DNA from: Pseudomonadales bacterium
GTDB lineage: Bacteria; Pseudomonadota; Gammaproteobacteria; Pseudomonadales; Azotimanducaceae
NCBI GenBank assembly: GCA_016763855.1
Contig: JAESSY010000036.1
Location: 1 to 64,000 of the forward strand
Length of the DNA: 64,000 bases
Direction of reading: 5' to 3'
This document shows, in pieces, positions 1-7,882 of this stretch. The notes beneath the pieces were generated by a model. That model did not search any database. It was not told the DNA's origin and saw only the letters and a list, made by a program, of their open reading frames with translations. How positions within the stretch are numbered: position 1 is the stretch's first letter; every line of letters begins with the position of its first letter. Both the position numbers and the translations under genes were made by a program.

Positions 1-1
1 A

Positions 2-109
2 CGCTTGCTACACCTCAATCTATTTGAAAGGCGGGACTTGATGGCATTGCTTCGGGGTGAGCCGCATAATGAGAAACCCATCAACATTTATCAGTTGGCT
101 TTGATATGA
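2..109 (+). CDS. C-terminal end of an unidentified protein running in from upstream
   Basis: An open frame enters from the left edge and ends at TGA 107-109, giving 35 residues. The visible tail is basic (FERRDLMALLRGE) and ends QLALI. Some DDE transposases end with a similar basic stretch followed by a Q-L-x-L tail, so a transposase C-terminus is possible, but this is a resemblance only. The accessory character of the following 3 kb fits a mobile-element end. Without the upstream sequence the gene cannot be named. Confidence 0.35.
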   Translation, partial: RLLHLNLFERRDLMALLRGEPHNEKPINIYQLALI

Positions 110-114
110 AAGTT

Positions 115-207
115 AACGGGACAGCAATGATGTCTTATCCGAAATGAATCTACAAACAGAAACTGTTAAAACCCCTTTTGGAGATGTAACATTAGCAGGA
201 GACATCG
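115..207 (+). pseudogene. Degenerate 5' fragment of the methylthio-nucleoside phosphorylase gene
   Basis: This stretch aligns with the start of the intact phosphorylase gene at 3509. MNLQTETVKTPFGDVTL here matches MNLKTETVKTPFGEVTL there, and DNA similarity reaches back through the codons for G-T-G-I-Y-A-L-P, where one base is missing. After about position 207 similarity stops. An open frame 144-332 (62 codons) continues into unrelated sequence and its TGA overlaps the ATG of the next gene (ATGA at 329-332), so it may be translated as a short chimera. The normal N-terminal phosphate-binding G-G-T-G context is lost, so no enzyme activity is expected. Confidence 0.7.
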
Positions 208-328
208 TGTTCTATAATCCTGATCTCTTCTATTTGTTTGCGGACAAAAATTATGGCGCAAGCAGCAATGCTAATCCACGATTGAGGTCAGAACACTTTG
301 TGGGAAGCCATTTAATCGAGAACAAGAC

Positions 329-643
329 ATGACAATAAACATCGACGATTTCACAGAAACCGAATTAATGGCACTAAATCATCAGATTGTAGAACGGCTT
401 AAGTTTCTCGATTCGGTTAATGCTCATCACGAAATGATGCAGTTCTCCCTAGGTGATCAGGTCAGCTTCGATCCCCTAGGTCGTGAGAAACAACTTGCGA
501 TATTAGTGAAATTCAACAAGAAGACCGTTACAGTACTAACTGCCGACGGACAAAAATGGAACGTGCCCCCACATTTACTAAGCAAGGTAAAAGCGGTTGT
601 CGGCAACGAAGATAATGTAATTGGTATTCACCGCAACAAATAG
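329..643 (+). CDS. Small conserved-type protein of unknown function (104 aa)
   Basis: A soluble 104-residue protein with no signal peptide or membrane segment. The N-terminal third is helical and acidic (ETELMALNHQIVERLKFL). The rest looks like a small beta-barrel: GDQVSFDPLGRE, then FNKKTVTVLTADGQKWNVPPHLL. Small proteins of this pattern (helix, then a GDxVxF...NKKTVTV...DGxxWNV core) occur widely in bacteria, often near mobile DNA, with no assigned function; this is from memory of the family pattern. The ATG overlaps the stop of the preceding remnant frame, so expression may depend on read-in from upstream. The barrel resembles SH3/KOW-like folds, but a nucleic-acid role would be a guess. 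Confidence 0.65.
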   Translation: MTINIDDFTETELMALNHQIVERLKFLDSVNAHHEMMQFSLGDQVSFDPLGREKQLAILVKFNKKTVTVLTADGQKWNVPPHLLSKVKAVVGNEDNVIGIHRNK

Positions 644-874
644 AGCTTTTCGTCGCGTAGCCGAGTATCTCTAACCCTCAGCCGCCAGAATTCCTAAACC
701 CGATTCGGCACGCAGTAACTAATCTGCATAGGCTCCAGACTGATCTTCAGGTTCAGACCTCAAGGTCAAGGCTTGCGTTTGCCATTCGCTAGTAGTTATC
801 ATCTAATAGCGCTCCAAATCGCTAAGGATGGCGGAGTATTTCGTCTTAGCAAAGACAGGTGGGTAGGGGGAAAA

Positions 875-1075
875 ATGGATCCTGAGAAAATAATGACTGG
901 CATTTCAAAAGAAATTAATGTCGCCCTGAAAGCTATGGGAAAAGCAAAGACTCCAGAGGAGAAGCTAATGCACAGTGAGACAGTAAAGAACCTATGTGAA
1001 TCGCTCGGGGTATTTCTAAATTTAGTGAGCGGCATGATGCCATATGATGACGATGAAGAGCTCATCCCGTTTTAG
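875..1075 (+). CDS. Small hypothetical protein (66 aa)
   Basis: I choose the ATG at 875 because a purine-rich GGTAGGGGG lies just upstream; the frame could also begin at a TTG at 773 (100 aa), but the extra N-terminus looks unlike a protein start. The product is helical with a charged middle (KAMGKAKTPEEKLMHSE) and a very acidic tail (DDDEELIPF). There is no signal peptide or transmembrane segment. I do not recognise a family. It stands alone in a region of remnants, with the next gene convergent. Confidence 0.45.
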   Translation: MDPEKIMTGISKEINVALKAMGKAKTPEEKLMHSETVKNLCESLGVFLNLVSGMMPYDDDEELIPF

Positions 1076-1138
1076 ACCAATCAGTACCCTGTGAAAATGC
1101 GTCGGCTCAGAGGTCTTACTAGTAATAGAGTCGTAGCT

Positions 1139-2719
1139 TTACAAACTTATTGCGCCATTTTCAAAATGAATCAGTTGATCGCGGATTTGCGTCCTAGTTT
1201 TTCTGTTCCGCGACTTCACGCCATCGTTATGCGTGATTATCACTTCTGAAATGTCTAAATCGCTAACATGCTTCCCTTCTAGGTTTTGCAGTTCTGTGTC
1301 AAAGAATGTTTTCACGATGGTGTTGATAAGTTCTAAGCCACGCCCGGGTTCGATTGTACCTAGCACTGACGTGCCAATTAGAAGTGGAGAGAGCAACGCT
1401 AAGTCGGTGAAATTTGCATGTTCGGTTTCCGAGACGCTAACAAGATACGAGCGTGATATAGCACTAGCGAATGTAACTCGGTTCCACTGATACTTCATTT
1501 CAGAAATTATGAGTAGTGGGACTTGTAGCGGCGGCAGGTAGATTGAATTAATCTGAAACCCATCGATGTTCGCAACCGCTTTACATCTTGTATCGAGGAC
1601 ACAAGTCTGTAGGCTCGTTGTTCCGCCAAAGGACATTCCGAAAACTCCAATTAAATCTGTGTTTAATTTTCCCGCAAGGAGCGGTTCATCCTTTTCAAAT
1701 TCAAATAGCTTATCAATTACAAAGATTTGATCTTTGGACCAAGTATCAATGTTGTCCTGGTGGAAGGCAGTCGTCTGCTTCAGAATTTCCCCAGCTCTAA
1801 GCAGTAGATTCGTTAGATCTTCCAAGGAGTCGGTTGAGTGAATGGATAAATTGTCCAACTCGTCAGTTTGCTCTAGTTCAAATATACGTCTAGATTTTTT
1901 CTGAATCTTTTCAGATCGTGACATTCGCCCATCTGGGAATCTGTAGAACAACCCGCCGTAGGTATGCGTGATTGATACAACGAGGTAACCGTAACTGGCG
2001 AGATGTTCCATCAAAATTGTGTTCTGTTCACTAGTTCCAAAATTAAGCGCGTGTGAAAAAATTAAGATGGGGAACGGGCCAGATGCTACCGGTGCATTGA
2101 CATGGCTATTGGTAACAATTCCAGCGATGTGAGAAAACAAAAAGCCAAAGGTTTCGGGCGCCTTAAATCCGGCAAGCATTGCTCTGTTTCTCTCATGACT
2201 GTTTGACCAATAATTTGCTTTTGGGTAGTCGCTTGTTGCGCTGGGATACCAAATTTTCAGACCAATTTCCCTTTTGTCCTCTGGATTAATAGTCGCAGTT
2301 TCCGGCCTGGTGATATCAATCAAATGTCGCGTAGTAGTTCCAACGCCATAGGGTCCCTCTGGGGCGGGAATTTCAAAAACCGGGAGTACATACGACAAGC
2401 CAAGACTCGTAACAACAAGTATCAAGTTCAGCGTTAGTCCGAGCTTACTAGACTCGGTTCTTCTTCCAAGGATTCGCAACCAAGCGACTAAGGTGATCAT
2501 GTATGCGGGTATCATCTGCCAACGATAAGTCTCTATCCAAATGTGCATAGCAAAACAGATGGATGTAGCAATTAGAAACCAGACTGACAACTTTCTACAC
2601 TTCGTGAAAGAAACAATAACATAGCCTGTGGCAACTAGAAGGAATAGGGAGTCAAATAGAAGCAACCGATTGCTCCACTGGATCATGACAATATAGTTGT
2701 TGTAGGGATTGTGCAGCAT
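1139..2719 (-). CDS. Membrane-anchored alpha/beta hydrolase, PAF-acetylhydrolase/dienelactone hydrolase-like
   Basis: A 526-residue protein. Roughly residues 1-115 hold four to five hydrophobic helices, and residues 120-490 form an alpha/beta hydrolase domain of the PAF-acetylhydrolase type. The nucleophile elbow G-M-S-F-G-G puts the serine at 363; D386 (ANIDGF) and H434 (TEHANF) are the likely other triad members. FPILIFSHALNFG around residue 220 is the oxyanion-hole strand typical of the family. The likely job is hydrolysis of short-chain or oxidised phospholipid esters or another ester at the membrane; the substrate is unknown. It is monocistronic, in an accessory region, and a relic of a related gene's 3' end lies just upstream (around 2930-2984). 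Confidence 0.75.
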   Translation of the reverse strand: MLHNPYNNYIVMIQWSNRLLLFDSLFLLVATGYVIVSFTKCRKLSVWFLIATSICFAMHIWIETYRWQMIPAYMITLVAWLRILGRRTESSKLGLTLNLILVVTSLGLSYVLPVFEIPAPEGPYGVGTTTRHLIDITRPETATINPEDKREIGLKIWYPSATSDYPKANYWSNSHERNRAMLAGFKAPETFGFLFSHIAGIVTNSHVNAPVASGPFPILIFSHALNFGTSEQNTILMEHLASYGYLVVSITHTYGGLFYRFPDGRMSRSEKIQKKSRRIFELEQTDELDNLSIHSTDSLEDLTNLLLRAGEILKQTTAFHQDNIDTWSKDQIFVIDKLFEFEKDEPLLAGKLNTDLIGVFGMSFGGTTSLQTCVLDTRCKAVANIDGFQINSIYLPPLQVPLLIISEMKYQWNRVTFASAISRSYLVSVSETEHANFTDLALLSPLLIGTSVLGTIEPGRGLELINTIVKTFFDTELQNLEGKHVSDLDISEVIITHNDGVKSRNRKTRTQIRDQLIHFENGAISL

Positions 2720-2860
2720 CCCTTAAGAAATTCAATTGAACTGAGCCGACTGTATAGCACAGTGAAGAAGGACTGTTTGATCTTCTCCCAGATTTTCGGA
2801 TAAGGATTAGAAAGTACACTTTGACTCGTCACGCTCGCAGAAATAATGAAACAAAGTGGT

Positions 2861-2893
2861 CGGGGGCAAATCCGGTCACTTGTCTATTTAGGT
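2861..2893. repeat. Dispersed repeat copy 1 (core AAATCCGGTCA)
   Basis: CGGGG, a variable base or two, then AAATCCGGTCA (2868-2878) followed by a related T-rich stretch. The same arrangement occurs at 34163-34192. Both copies lie in non-coding accessory DNA next to gene remnants. This could be the end of a small mobile element; no transposase accompanies it. Confidence 0.45.
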
Positions 2894-2929
2894 AACAAGA
2901 TCGTTCCCACTAAACCAATCTCATCATAG

Positions 2930-2984
2930 CATCGTAAACCTGCTATATCATTTTCAAAATGACTTGATTAATCGCGTATTCGCC
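2930..2984 (-). pseudogene. Relic of the 3' end of a hydrolase gene related to the neighbour
   Basis: Read on the minus strand, one frame gives RIRD-stop-SSHFEND, which aligns with the C-terminus of the 526-aa hydrolase (TQIRDQLIHFENGAI). At the DNA level the shared core is CATTTTCAAAATGA plus flanking GATyAATCGCG-type sequence, in the same orientation as the 3' end at 1139-1190. Only this tail is recognisable and it carries a stop, so it is a decayed fragment of a duplicated or replaced gene. Confidence 0.5.
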
Positions 2985-3508
2985 CCGCCCAGAGGTTCTA
3001 ATAACAATGTTGGTTTCACTTCGGATGAAATTCATAGATAAAACCCAAGAAACTTGTTCTTGAAGATCGATTCTATTTCCCACCCATGTAATTCAATTTT
3101 ATGTGCCTATAACGTTTTCAAGATTGAGCCTTTCTAGTTCTTAGTGCTATATTATCATTCATGGGGATAAGGATTTTGAAGACAAAGGGAATTACTAACA
3201 GTTCGTGCAGCGGCAAAGTTAATGTTGAGTTGGAATAATAAAGCCAGCCAAGCGATCATGGCGTCGTAAATGGACATGAGGTCTTCAGCGATTTAACAAT
3301 GGGAGCGACGTGACAAACAACCACAAGGTGCGTCTCTGAAGTTACTCAACCTCGCCAATAGAAAAGGACTGTCCATGCCAGGATAACTTGATCAGAACAA
3401 AAAATTCGAGACACCCAACCTTTCTATGCAGAACGCTTCTTCAGTAGAAGATTATTATTTACGACTCTCGTCCCCAAAAAACCACTGAACCAATCAATTG
3501 GAAAGACA

Positions 3509-4255
3509 ATGAATCAAATAGCGGCAATAATTGGGGGCACAGGTATTTATGCCTTACCTGAAATGAACCTAAAGACGGAAACGGTAAAAACCCCTTTTGG
3601 AGAAGTGACTTTAGAAATCGCAGGCGATATCATTTTTCTTAATCGCCACGCACCGGAACATAGTATTCCGCCACATCGTGTGAACTATCGAGCCAATATC
3701 AAAGCACTTGATATATTGGGTGTAAAACGTATCTGCGCTACATTTGCTGTTGGCTCAATCAACAAAGATTTTGAGCTTTCAGTACCGGTCATTCTGGATG
3801 ATTTTATTGATTATAGCTCAGGCAGATCACACACCTTTTTCAATTTATTAGAACAAGCTAACGGTCACGTTGATGTGAGCAAACCGTTCTGCCCAATATT
3901 GAGTAATGCCTTAGAATCAGAAGCAAAAAAATTGAGCATGAAAATTCGCAGAGGCGGTGTCTACGCCTCAACCAACGGCCCCCGCTTTGAAACACCAGCG
4001 GAAATAAAAGCCTATCGCATTATGGGAGCTGATGTTGTCGGCATGACGCTTTGTCCAGAACTTCCCCTCGCGCTGGAACTGGGTATGAGTTACGCGGGCT
4101 TAGCATTTTCGATTAATTGGGGTGCAGGTATGACATCAGAAATTGAACTGATACACGAAGGAGTCGATAAAATAAAATCCGATATGTTGCAGACGATGAT
4201 TAATACTTTAAGTGCTACAAGTAACGGTGATTGTCAGCCAGCACCGATATTGTGA
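3509..4255 (+). CDS. mtnP: S-methyl-5'-thioinosine / methylthioadenosine phosphorylase family
   Basis: A 248-residue phosphorylase of the MTAP branch of purine nucleoside phosphorylases. It splits a methylthio-nucleoside with phosphate into base and 5-methylthioribose-1-phosphate, recovering the by-product of polyamine and homoserine-lactone synthesis. IIGGTGIY (residues 7-14) is the phosphate loop, NRHAPEHSIPPHRVNYRANI (about 45-64) the second phosphate/ribose motif, and YASTNGPRFETPAEI (about 152-166) the substrate segment. In Pseudomonas the homologue in this position prefers methylthioinosine; the same preference is inferred, not shown. It starts at ATG 3509 after GGAAAG. A diverged copy of its first codons lies at 115-207. 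Confidence 0.88.
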   Translation: MNQIAAIIGGTGIYALPEMNLKTETVKTPFGEVTLEIAGDIIFLNRHAPEHSIPPHRVNYRANIKALDILGVKRICATFAVGSINKDFELSVPVILDDFIDYSSGRSHTFFNLLEQANGHVDVSKPFCPILSNALESEAKKLSMKIRRGGVYASTNGPRFETPAEIKAYRIMGADVVGMTLCPELPLALELGMSYAGLAFSINWGAGMTSEIELIHEGVDKIKSDMLQTMINTLSATSNGDCQPAPIL

Positions 4256-4299
4256 TTTATCATCACGACAAAAAATTTAAAATGGCTTTCTGAAAGCAA

Positions 4300-4794
4300 C
4301 TAGAAATTTACGGTTTCCAAACTGTAACCGTACTTTATACAATGCGTGAGTAACTCTCCAAGATAACGATTTATTTGAGATTTCTCATCGGGTTGATACA
4401 TTTTAGAGTTAGGCAAAGCATATCGAAATTTAAAATTACGATGTTCTTCAAAACTGATAACCTCTGCAGACTTGGCATCGTCGTACACTCGCACTTCCAT
4501 GGTGGGCCACCTAACCCAAGGCGCATCTTCACTATTCACTACTGTCACTTTTAACATAGTCGTGTAGGGACAGCGTTGATAGATTTTTATCTCAACTTTC
4601 GCCGTGACAGGTTCATCATTTTGCATGTAATGGGAAAAAGCTTGTTGTGACGCATCTATGCCAAATTGCAGGCAATCCTGTTCTTTCATGTGCGGAAATA
4701 ATTGATAGAGACGCATGTAATTCGCATCACACTCTGCCATATCCGTAATCAGATTGGGCACATATCGCTTGCGCTGTGTCATTGATTTATTCAT
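4300..4794 (-). CDS. DUF1249 family protein (YqiB-like)
   Basis: A 164-residue soluble protein of the DUF1249 family, recognisable from YVPNLITDMAECDANYMRL at the N-terminus and the central HYMQNDEPVTAKVEIKI and VRVYDDAKSAEVISFEEHR segments. It ends in a helical stretch (NRYLGELLTHCIKYG). Length is normal for the family. In enterobacteria the homologue (yqiB) sits beside nudF and cpdA; here that context is missing. The biochemical role is unknown. It is convergent with the phosphorylase gene. Confidence 0.85.
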   Translation of the reverse strand: MNKSMTQRKRYVPNLITDMAECDANYMRLYQLFPHMKEQDCLQFGIDASQQAFSHYMQNDEPVTAKVEIKIYQRCPYTTMLKVTVVNSEDAPWVRWPTMEVRVYDDAKSAEVISFEEHRNFKFRYALPNSKMYQPDEKSQINRYLGELLTHCIKYGYSLETVNF

Positions 4795-4894
4795 ATAAAC
4801 TTTTGCTGAACCATGCTCTCTTCAAACTCGCCCTAAGTAGCCATCATAGTAGTAATACTGCTGTTTTGTAAAACAAATACTAGAAAGAAAAGGT

Positions 4895-5311
4895 TTAACT
4901 ATGGTCTGGTTTTTGCAGTCCCATGCCGACTATATAAGCTTGAATTTCATCGCGAATTCGTCTAAAGCCTTCCAAAATTTCTGCTTCACTTCCGATAATT
5001 TTTGCTGGATCCTGAAGAGGCCAATGCAGTCTTTTACAAAGCTTGTCGACCTGCGGACAGAATTCTTCGGCGTGTCCACAAACAGTGACTAACAAATCAA
5101 TTTGTTCTAGTATTTCTGGCGTCACGATATCTGAAGTTTGATTTGAAATATCCACTTTTCGTTCTGCCATGATTTTTACAGCACGCTCATCTAGACCATG
5201 GGCTTCTATTCCCGCAGATTCAAATTCAACATTTGGCCAAAGTTGTTTTGCGAAACCTTCTGCCATTTGTGAACGGCAGGCATTGCCAGTGCAAAGAAAA
5301 AGTACTTTCAC
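4895..5311 (-). CDS. arsC: Arsenate reductase / low-molecular-weight phosphatase family (ArsC, thioredoxin type)
   Basis: A 138-residue protein with the LMW-phosphatase P-loop C-T-G-N-A-C-R-S (C7 to S14). C78 and C85 (VCGHAEEFC) sit where thioredoxin-linked ArsC enzymes carry their redox pair, and D101-P102 supplies the general acid. Known members reduce arsenate to arsenite, regenerated by thioredoxin. No arsR, arsB or acr3 gene is visible, so it is an orphan. Its ATG overlaps the stop of waaA by four bases (5308-5311), implying translational coupling with the Kdo transferase gene. A housekeeping phosphatase role cannot be excluded. Confidence 0.85.
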   Translation of the reverse strand: MKVLFLCTGNACRSQMAEGFAKQLWPNVEFESAGIEAHGLDERAVKIMAERKVDISNQTSDIVTPEILEQIDLLVTVCGHAEEFCPQVDKLCKRLHWPLQDPAKIIGSEAEILEGFRRIRDEIQAYIVGMGLQKPDHS

Positions 5312-6555
5312 CCTATCTCCTCTATGATTTCGCGTTCGATAAGATCGAGAGCGCCTCTATTTCTTTTCATGACTAATTCAGCCGCTCCGGACATTGATCC
5401 ATGAAGCACATCATCATTGAACAAGGTTGACACCGCAATATTAAGCCCCGTTTGGTCTGAAATTCTTATCATCGCCCCCGCATCAATAAAGAGCTCAGCA
5501 ATATCATCAATGTTTCTTGTAAAGGGACCCATCATCATCGGCACGCCAAGACGGCCTGCTTCCATGGGATTGTGACCACCGATGTCAACAAGGCTACCAC
5601 CAATAAACGCCATCTTGGCGATACCATAGAAATAGATTAATTCTCCCATTGTATCGATAAGATAAATGGCAGATTCGATATCTAGGTCGTCGCTACGTTT
5701 TTGCACACTCAAACCTGATGTTTTACAGAGGCTTAGCACTTCTGTTGTACGATGCGTGTGACGAGGGGCGATAATCAAAACCTGAGAGGCGCTTGGCCCA
5801 AGGTTTTTAAACGCCTTGATCAGCTTATCTTCTTCTCCCTTATGCGTACTCGCCCCAAGAAAGCACTCTTTCCCATTAAACAACCTTTTTAATTCCACTT
5901 GGCGTTCCTGGAAATCCACAGGCAAGCTCACATCGAACTTAATACTGCCTGGGACAGAAAGTTGAGCATCACTCAAACCCATTGAAAGAAATCTTTCTCC
6001 CTGAATATCTGATTGCGAATAGACTTGCCTCAAAGTTTTCATCATCGGTAAAGTTAGCATCGATATCTTCTGATATCCACGCGCTGATTTATCCGACATC
6101 CTCGCATTAACCAAATAAATAGGCATATTTTGCATGGCACTGTAGTGGAGCATATTAGGCCAAAGTTCGGTATCAATAATGATCAATGCCTTGGGCTTGA
6201 CTGTTGATAGAAATCGCTTAATTGATCCTGGAAGATCATAGGGCGCATAATATTGTTGTACTCTATCTCCTAATAAAATCGTTGCCCGTTCCCGACCTGT
6301 CGGTGTCATTGCCGTCATCACGACCGCATGCCCTCTGTCCAGAAGTCTATCCACTAATGGTACGGCAGCAATAGTTTCGCCTGCCGATACGGCATGGACC
6401 CAAATCGGCCTATCGTGATTAGTCTCAACAAAGCCAAATCGTTGACCCAGATCTGATTTGTAGTACGGCTCTTTTATAGATCGCCAAACAACGCGCATGA
6501 GTATTAAAGGCGTGAGGCAATAAAAAAATAGGCTATAGAGCAATCTTGCTAACAT
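5308..6555 (-). CDS. waaA: 3-deoxy-D-manno-octulosonic acid (Kdo) transferase WaaA
   Basis: A 415-residue GT30-family enzyme that adds Kdo to lipid IVA on the cytoplasmic face of the inner membrane, the first committed step of LPS core assembly. A hydrophobic N-terminal anchor ([15 protein letters not shown]) is followed by the acceptor-domain signature ([16 protein letters not shown]). The C-terminal CMP-Kdo domain has [19 protein letters not shown] and [18 protein letters not shown]. Length and motif order are normal. It is the first gene of a pair with arsC and lies apart from the main LPS cluster, divergent from the FAD oxidoreductase gene. Confidence 0.96.
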   Translation of the reverse strand: MLARLLYSLFFYCLTPLILMRVVWRSIKEPYYKSDLGQRFGFVETNHDRPIWVHAVSAGETIAAVPLVDRLLDRGHAVVMTAMTPTGRERATILLGDRVQQYYAPYDLPGSIKRFLSTVKPKALIIIDTELWPNMLHYSAMQNMPIYLVNARMSDKSARGYQKISMLTLPMMKTLRQVYSQSDIQGERFLSMGLSDAQLSVPGSIKFDVSLPVDFQERQVELKRLFNGKECFLGASTHKGEEDKLIKAFKNLGPSASQVLIIAPRHTHRTTEVLSLCKTSGLSVQKRSDDLDIESAIYLIDTMGELIYFYGIAKMAFIGGSLVDIGGHNPMEAGRLGVPMMMGPFTRNIDDIAELFIDAGAMIRISDQTGLNIAVSTLFNDDVLHGSMSGAAELVMKRNRGALDLIEREIIEEIG

Positions 6556-6583
6556 GGGTAAAGCATATAAGGATTTACACTAT

Positions 6584-6645
6584 CTAGCCAGCAAGCAAAC
6601 CTGCCAATGTTTCATTCGATTTTTCGTTCTCTGGCAGGCTGCTAG
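6584..6645. promoter_or_regulatory. Imperfect inverted repeat between divergent waaA and oxidoreductase genes
   Basis: The left arm CTAGCcAGC...CCTGCCA (6584-6606, with a short bulge) pairs with TGGCAGGCTGCTAG (6632-6645), leaving about 25 bases between the arms. It lies 30-90 bases upstream of waaA and 55-115 upstream of the oxidoreductase start, so it could be an operator or mRNA hairpin for either. No run of Ts follows, so a terminator is unlikely. Confidence 0.4.
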
Positions 6646-6700
6646 GGTTGTTAGACAAGGATTGATATACTAGAGGTTTATTGACCTAAACAAATTTCTG

Positions 6701-7882
6701 ATGACGCTTAACCAAAACAGGCATGACACACAGATCGCCATTATCGGTGGCGGTATTTCTGGATTGTGGTTGCTTAATTTATTAAGAAACCAGGGATACC
6801 ATGCCTTACTCTTTGAGAAAGACGCTTTAGGCGGCCAGCAGACTTTTGCGTCCCAAGGGATGATTCATGGCGGCCTAAAATATGCGCTAGGCGGCTTCAC
6901 CACCACAGCCTCCGAAACGATCAAAGACATGCCGAATGTGTGGCGAAATTGCATCGAGGGGAAAGGTGATATTGACCTTAGTGGTCTCGAGATACTTTCC
7001 GAAGATTACTACTTGTTTTCTGATGCGGCGCTTAGTTCAAAAGTCACTGCTTTTTTAGCTAGCAAATCTCTTAAGGCGAGAATCGACACATTGGATAGAA
7101 AGGATTTCCCCAGTGCATTCGCATCAACAAGTTTTAGGGGGCGCCTGTATCGCCTGCAAGATATTGTACTCAATACGCCGGCACTGATCGAGAAACTAAG
7201 AAACAAATACAGTCGCTATATTTATCAATGTGCCCCCATTGTGCAAAACCATGAAGGACGCATTACTGGCCTTCATCTAAACGAAAACGATACTTTACGG
7301 GCAGATCGATATATTTTTGCCGCAGGTAGCGGCAATGCCCAACTTATCCAAAATACCCAACTCTCTCAAACCTCCATGCAAATTAGACCCCTGCAACAAG
7401 TGATGGTTAAAGGCAACTTACCGACTATCTTTGCCCACGCTGTTAGTCTAAAGGCAGGCAGTAAACCCAGAATAACTTTTACATCTCATCCACATCCAGA
7501 TGGTCAAACCGTTTGGTACTTAGGCGGCAATCTCGCAGAAGAAGGCGTCGGTAAAGATCCGATTGATTTGATTGAAGACACGAAAAAGGAATTAGCTGCA
7601 CTCCTGCCCTGGATTGATTTGACAGACACCTCTTGGGCAACGCTCAATGTCGATCGTGCTGAACCTTCTCAGAACACCCATGCCCGCCCAGACTTCCCGT
7701 TTGTTGAAGCGAAAGATAATGCCATGGTTTGCTGGCCTACCAAACTGACACTTTGTCCCATGCTAGGAGACCAGGTTCTTGAAAAACTAAGCACCGCGCA
7801 ATTCACACGTCATGAAGAAACACTTCTTCAGTTACCCACAGTCCAAATCGCTAAAACACCTTGGGAGCTTGCTTTTGATTAA
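6701..7882 (+). CDS. FAD-dependent oxidoreductase, DAO / GlpD-like family
   Basis: A 393-residue flavoprotein with the N-terminal Rossmann dinucleotide motif G-G-G-I-S-G (about residues 17-22) and an acidic strand end (LLFEKDALGG). QGMIHGGLKYALGG around residue 48 resembles the FAD-contacting loop of glycerol-3-phosphate dehydrogenase-type enzymes. The central region (YIFAAGSGNAQ) holds the second FAD strand. No membrane helix is visible. The substrate is unknown. It overlaps or abuts the aldo-keto reductase downstream, so the two probably act in one pathway on a hydroxy or amino compound. Confidence 0.8.
   Translation: MTLNQNRHDTQIAIIGGGISGLWLLNLLRNQGYHALLFEKDALGGQQTFASQGMIHGGLKYALGGFTTTASETIKDMPNVWRNCIEGKGDIDLSGLEILSEDYYLFSDAALSSKVTAFLASKSLKARIDTLDRKDFPSAFASTSFRGRLYRLQDIVLNTPALIEKLRNKYSRYIYQCAPIVQNHEGRITGLHLNENDTLRADRYIFAAGSGNAQLIQNTQLSQTSMQIRPLQQVMVKGNLPTIFAHAVSLKAGSKPRITFTSHPHPDGQTVWYLGGNLAEEGVGKDPIDLIEDTKKELAALLPWIDLTDTSWATLNVDRAEPSQNTHARPDFPFVEAKDNAMVCWPTKLTLCPMLGDQVLEKLSTAQFTRHEETLLQLPTVQIAKTPWELAFD

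Larger units (their letters stand above)
2720..3508. other. Non-coding accessory stretch with remnants
   Basis: About 790 bases between the hydrolase start and the phosphorylase start. I find no convincing gene on either strand. It contains a decayed copy of the hydrolase 3' end (about 2930-2984) and a short repeat shared with the accessory region near 34170 (core 2868-2878). The rest is AT-rich and full of stops. The immediate 5' side of the phosphorylase gene carries a plausible GGAAAG ribosome-binding site. The promoter of the hydrolase should lie at its left end, but I cannot pick a clear one. Confidence 0.6.

Noticed and set aside
821-850. GCTAAG...CTTAGC inverted repeat before the 66-aa gene
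   Set aside because: Only six base pairs with an 18-base loop; expected by chance in a region of this size.
799-1065. 88-codon minus-strand frame opposite the small gene at 875
   Set aside because: Serine-rich low-complexity product (SSSSSSYG) typical of the reverse of acidic and lysine codons.
4252-4270. Possible terminator after the phosphorylase gene (GTGAT/ATCAC)
   Set aside because: Five-base stem, AT-rich, no T run in either direction.
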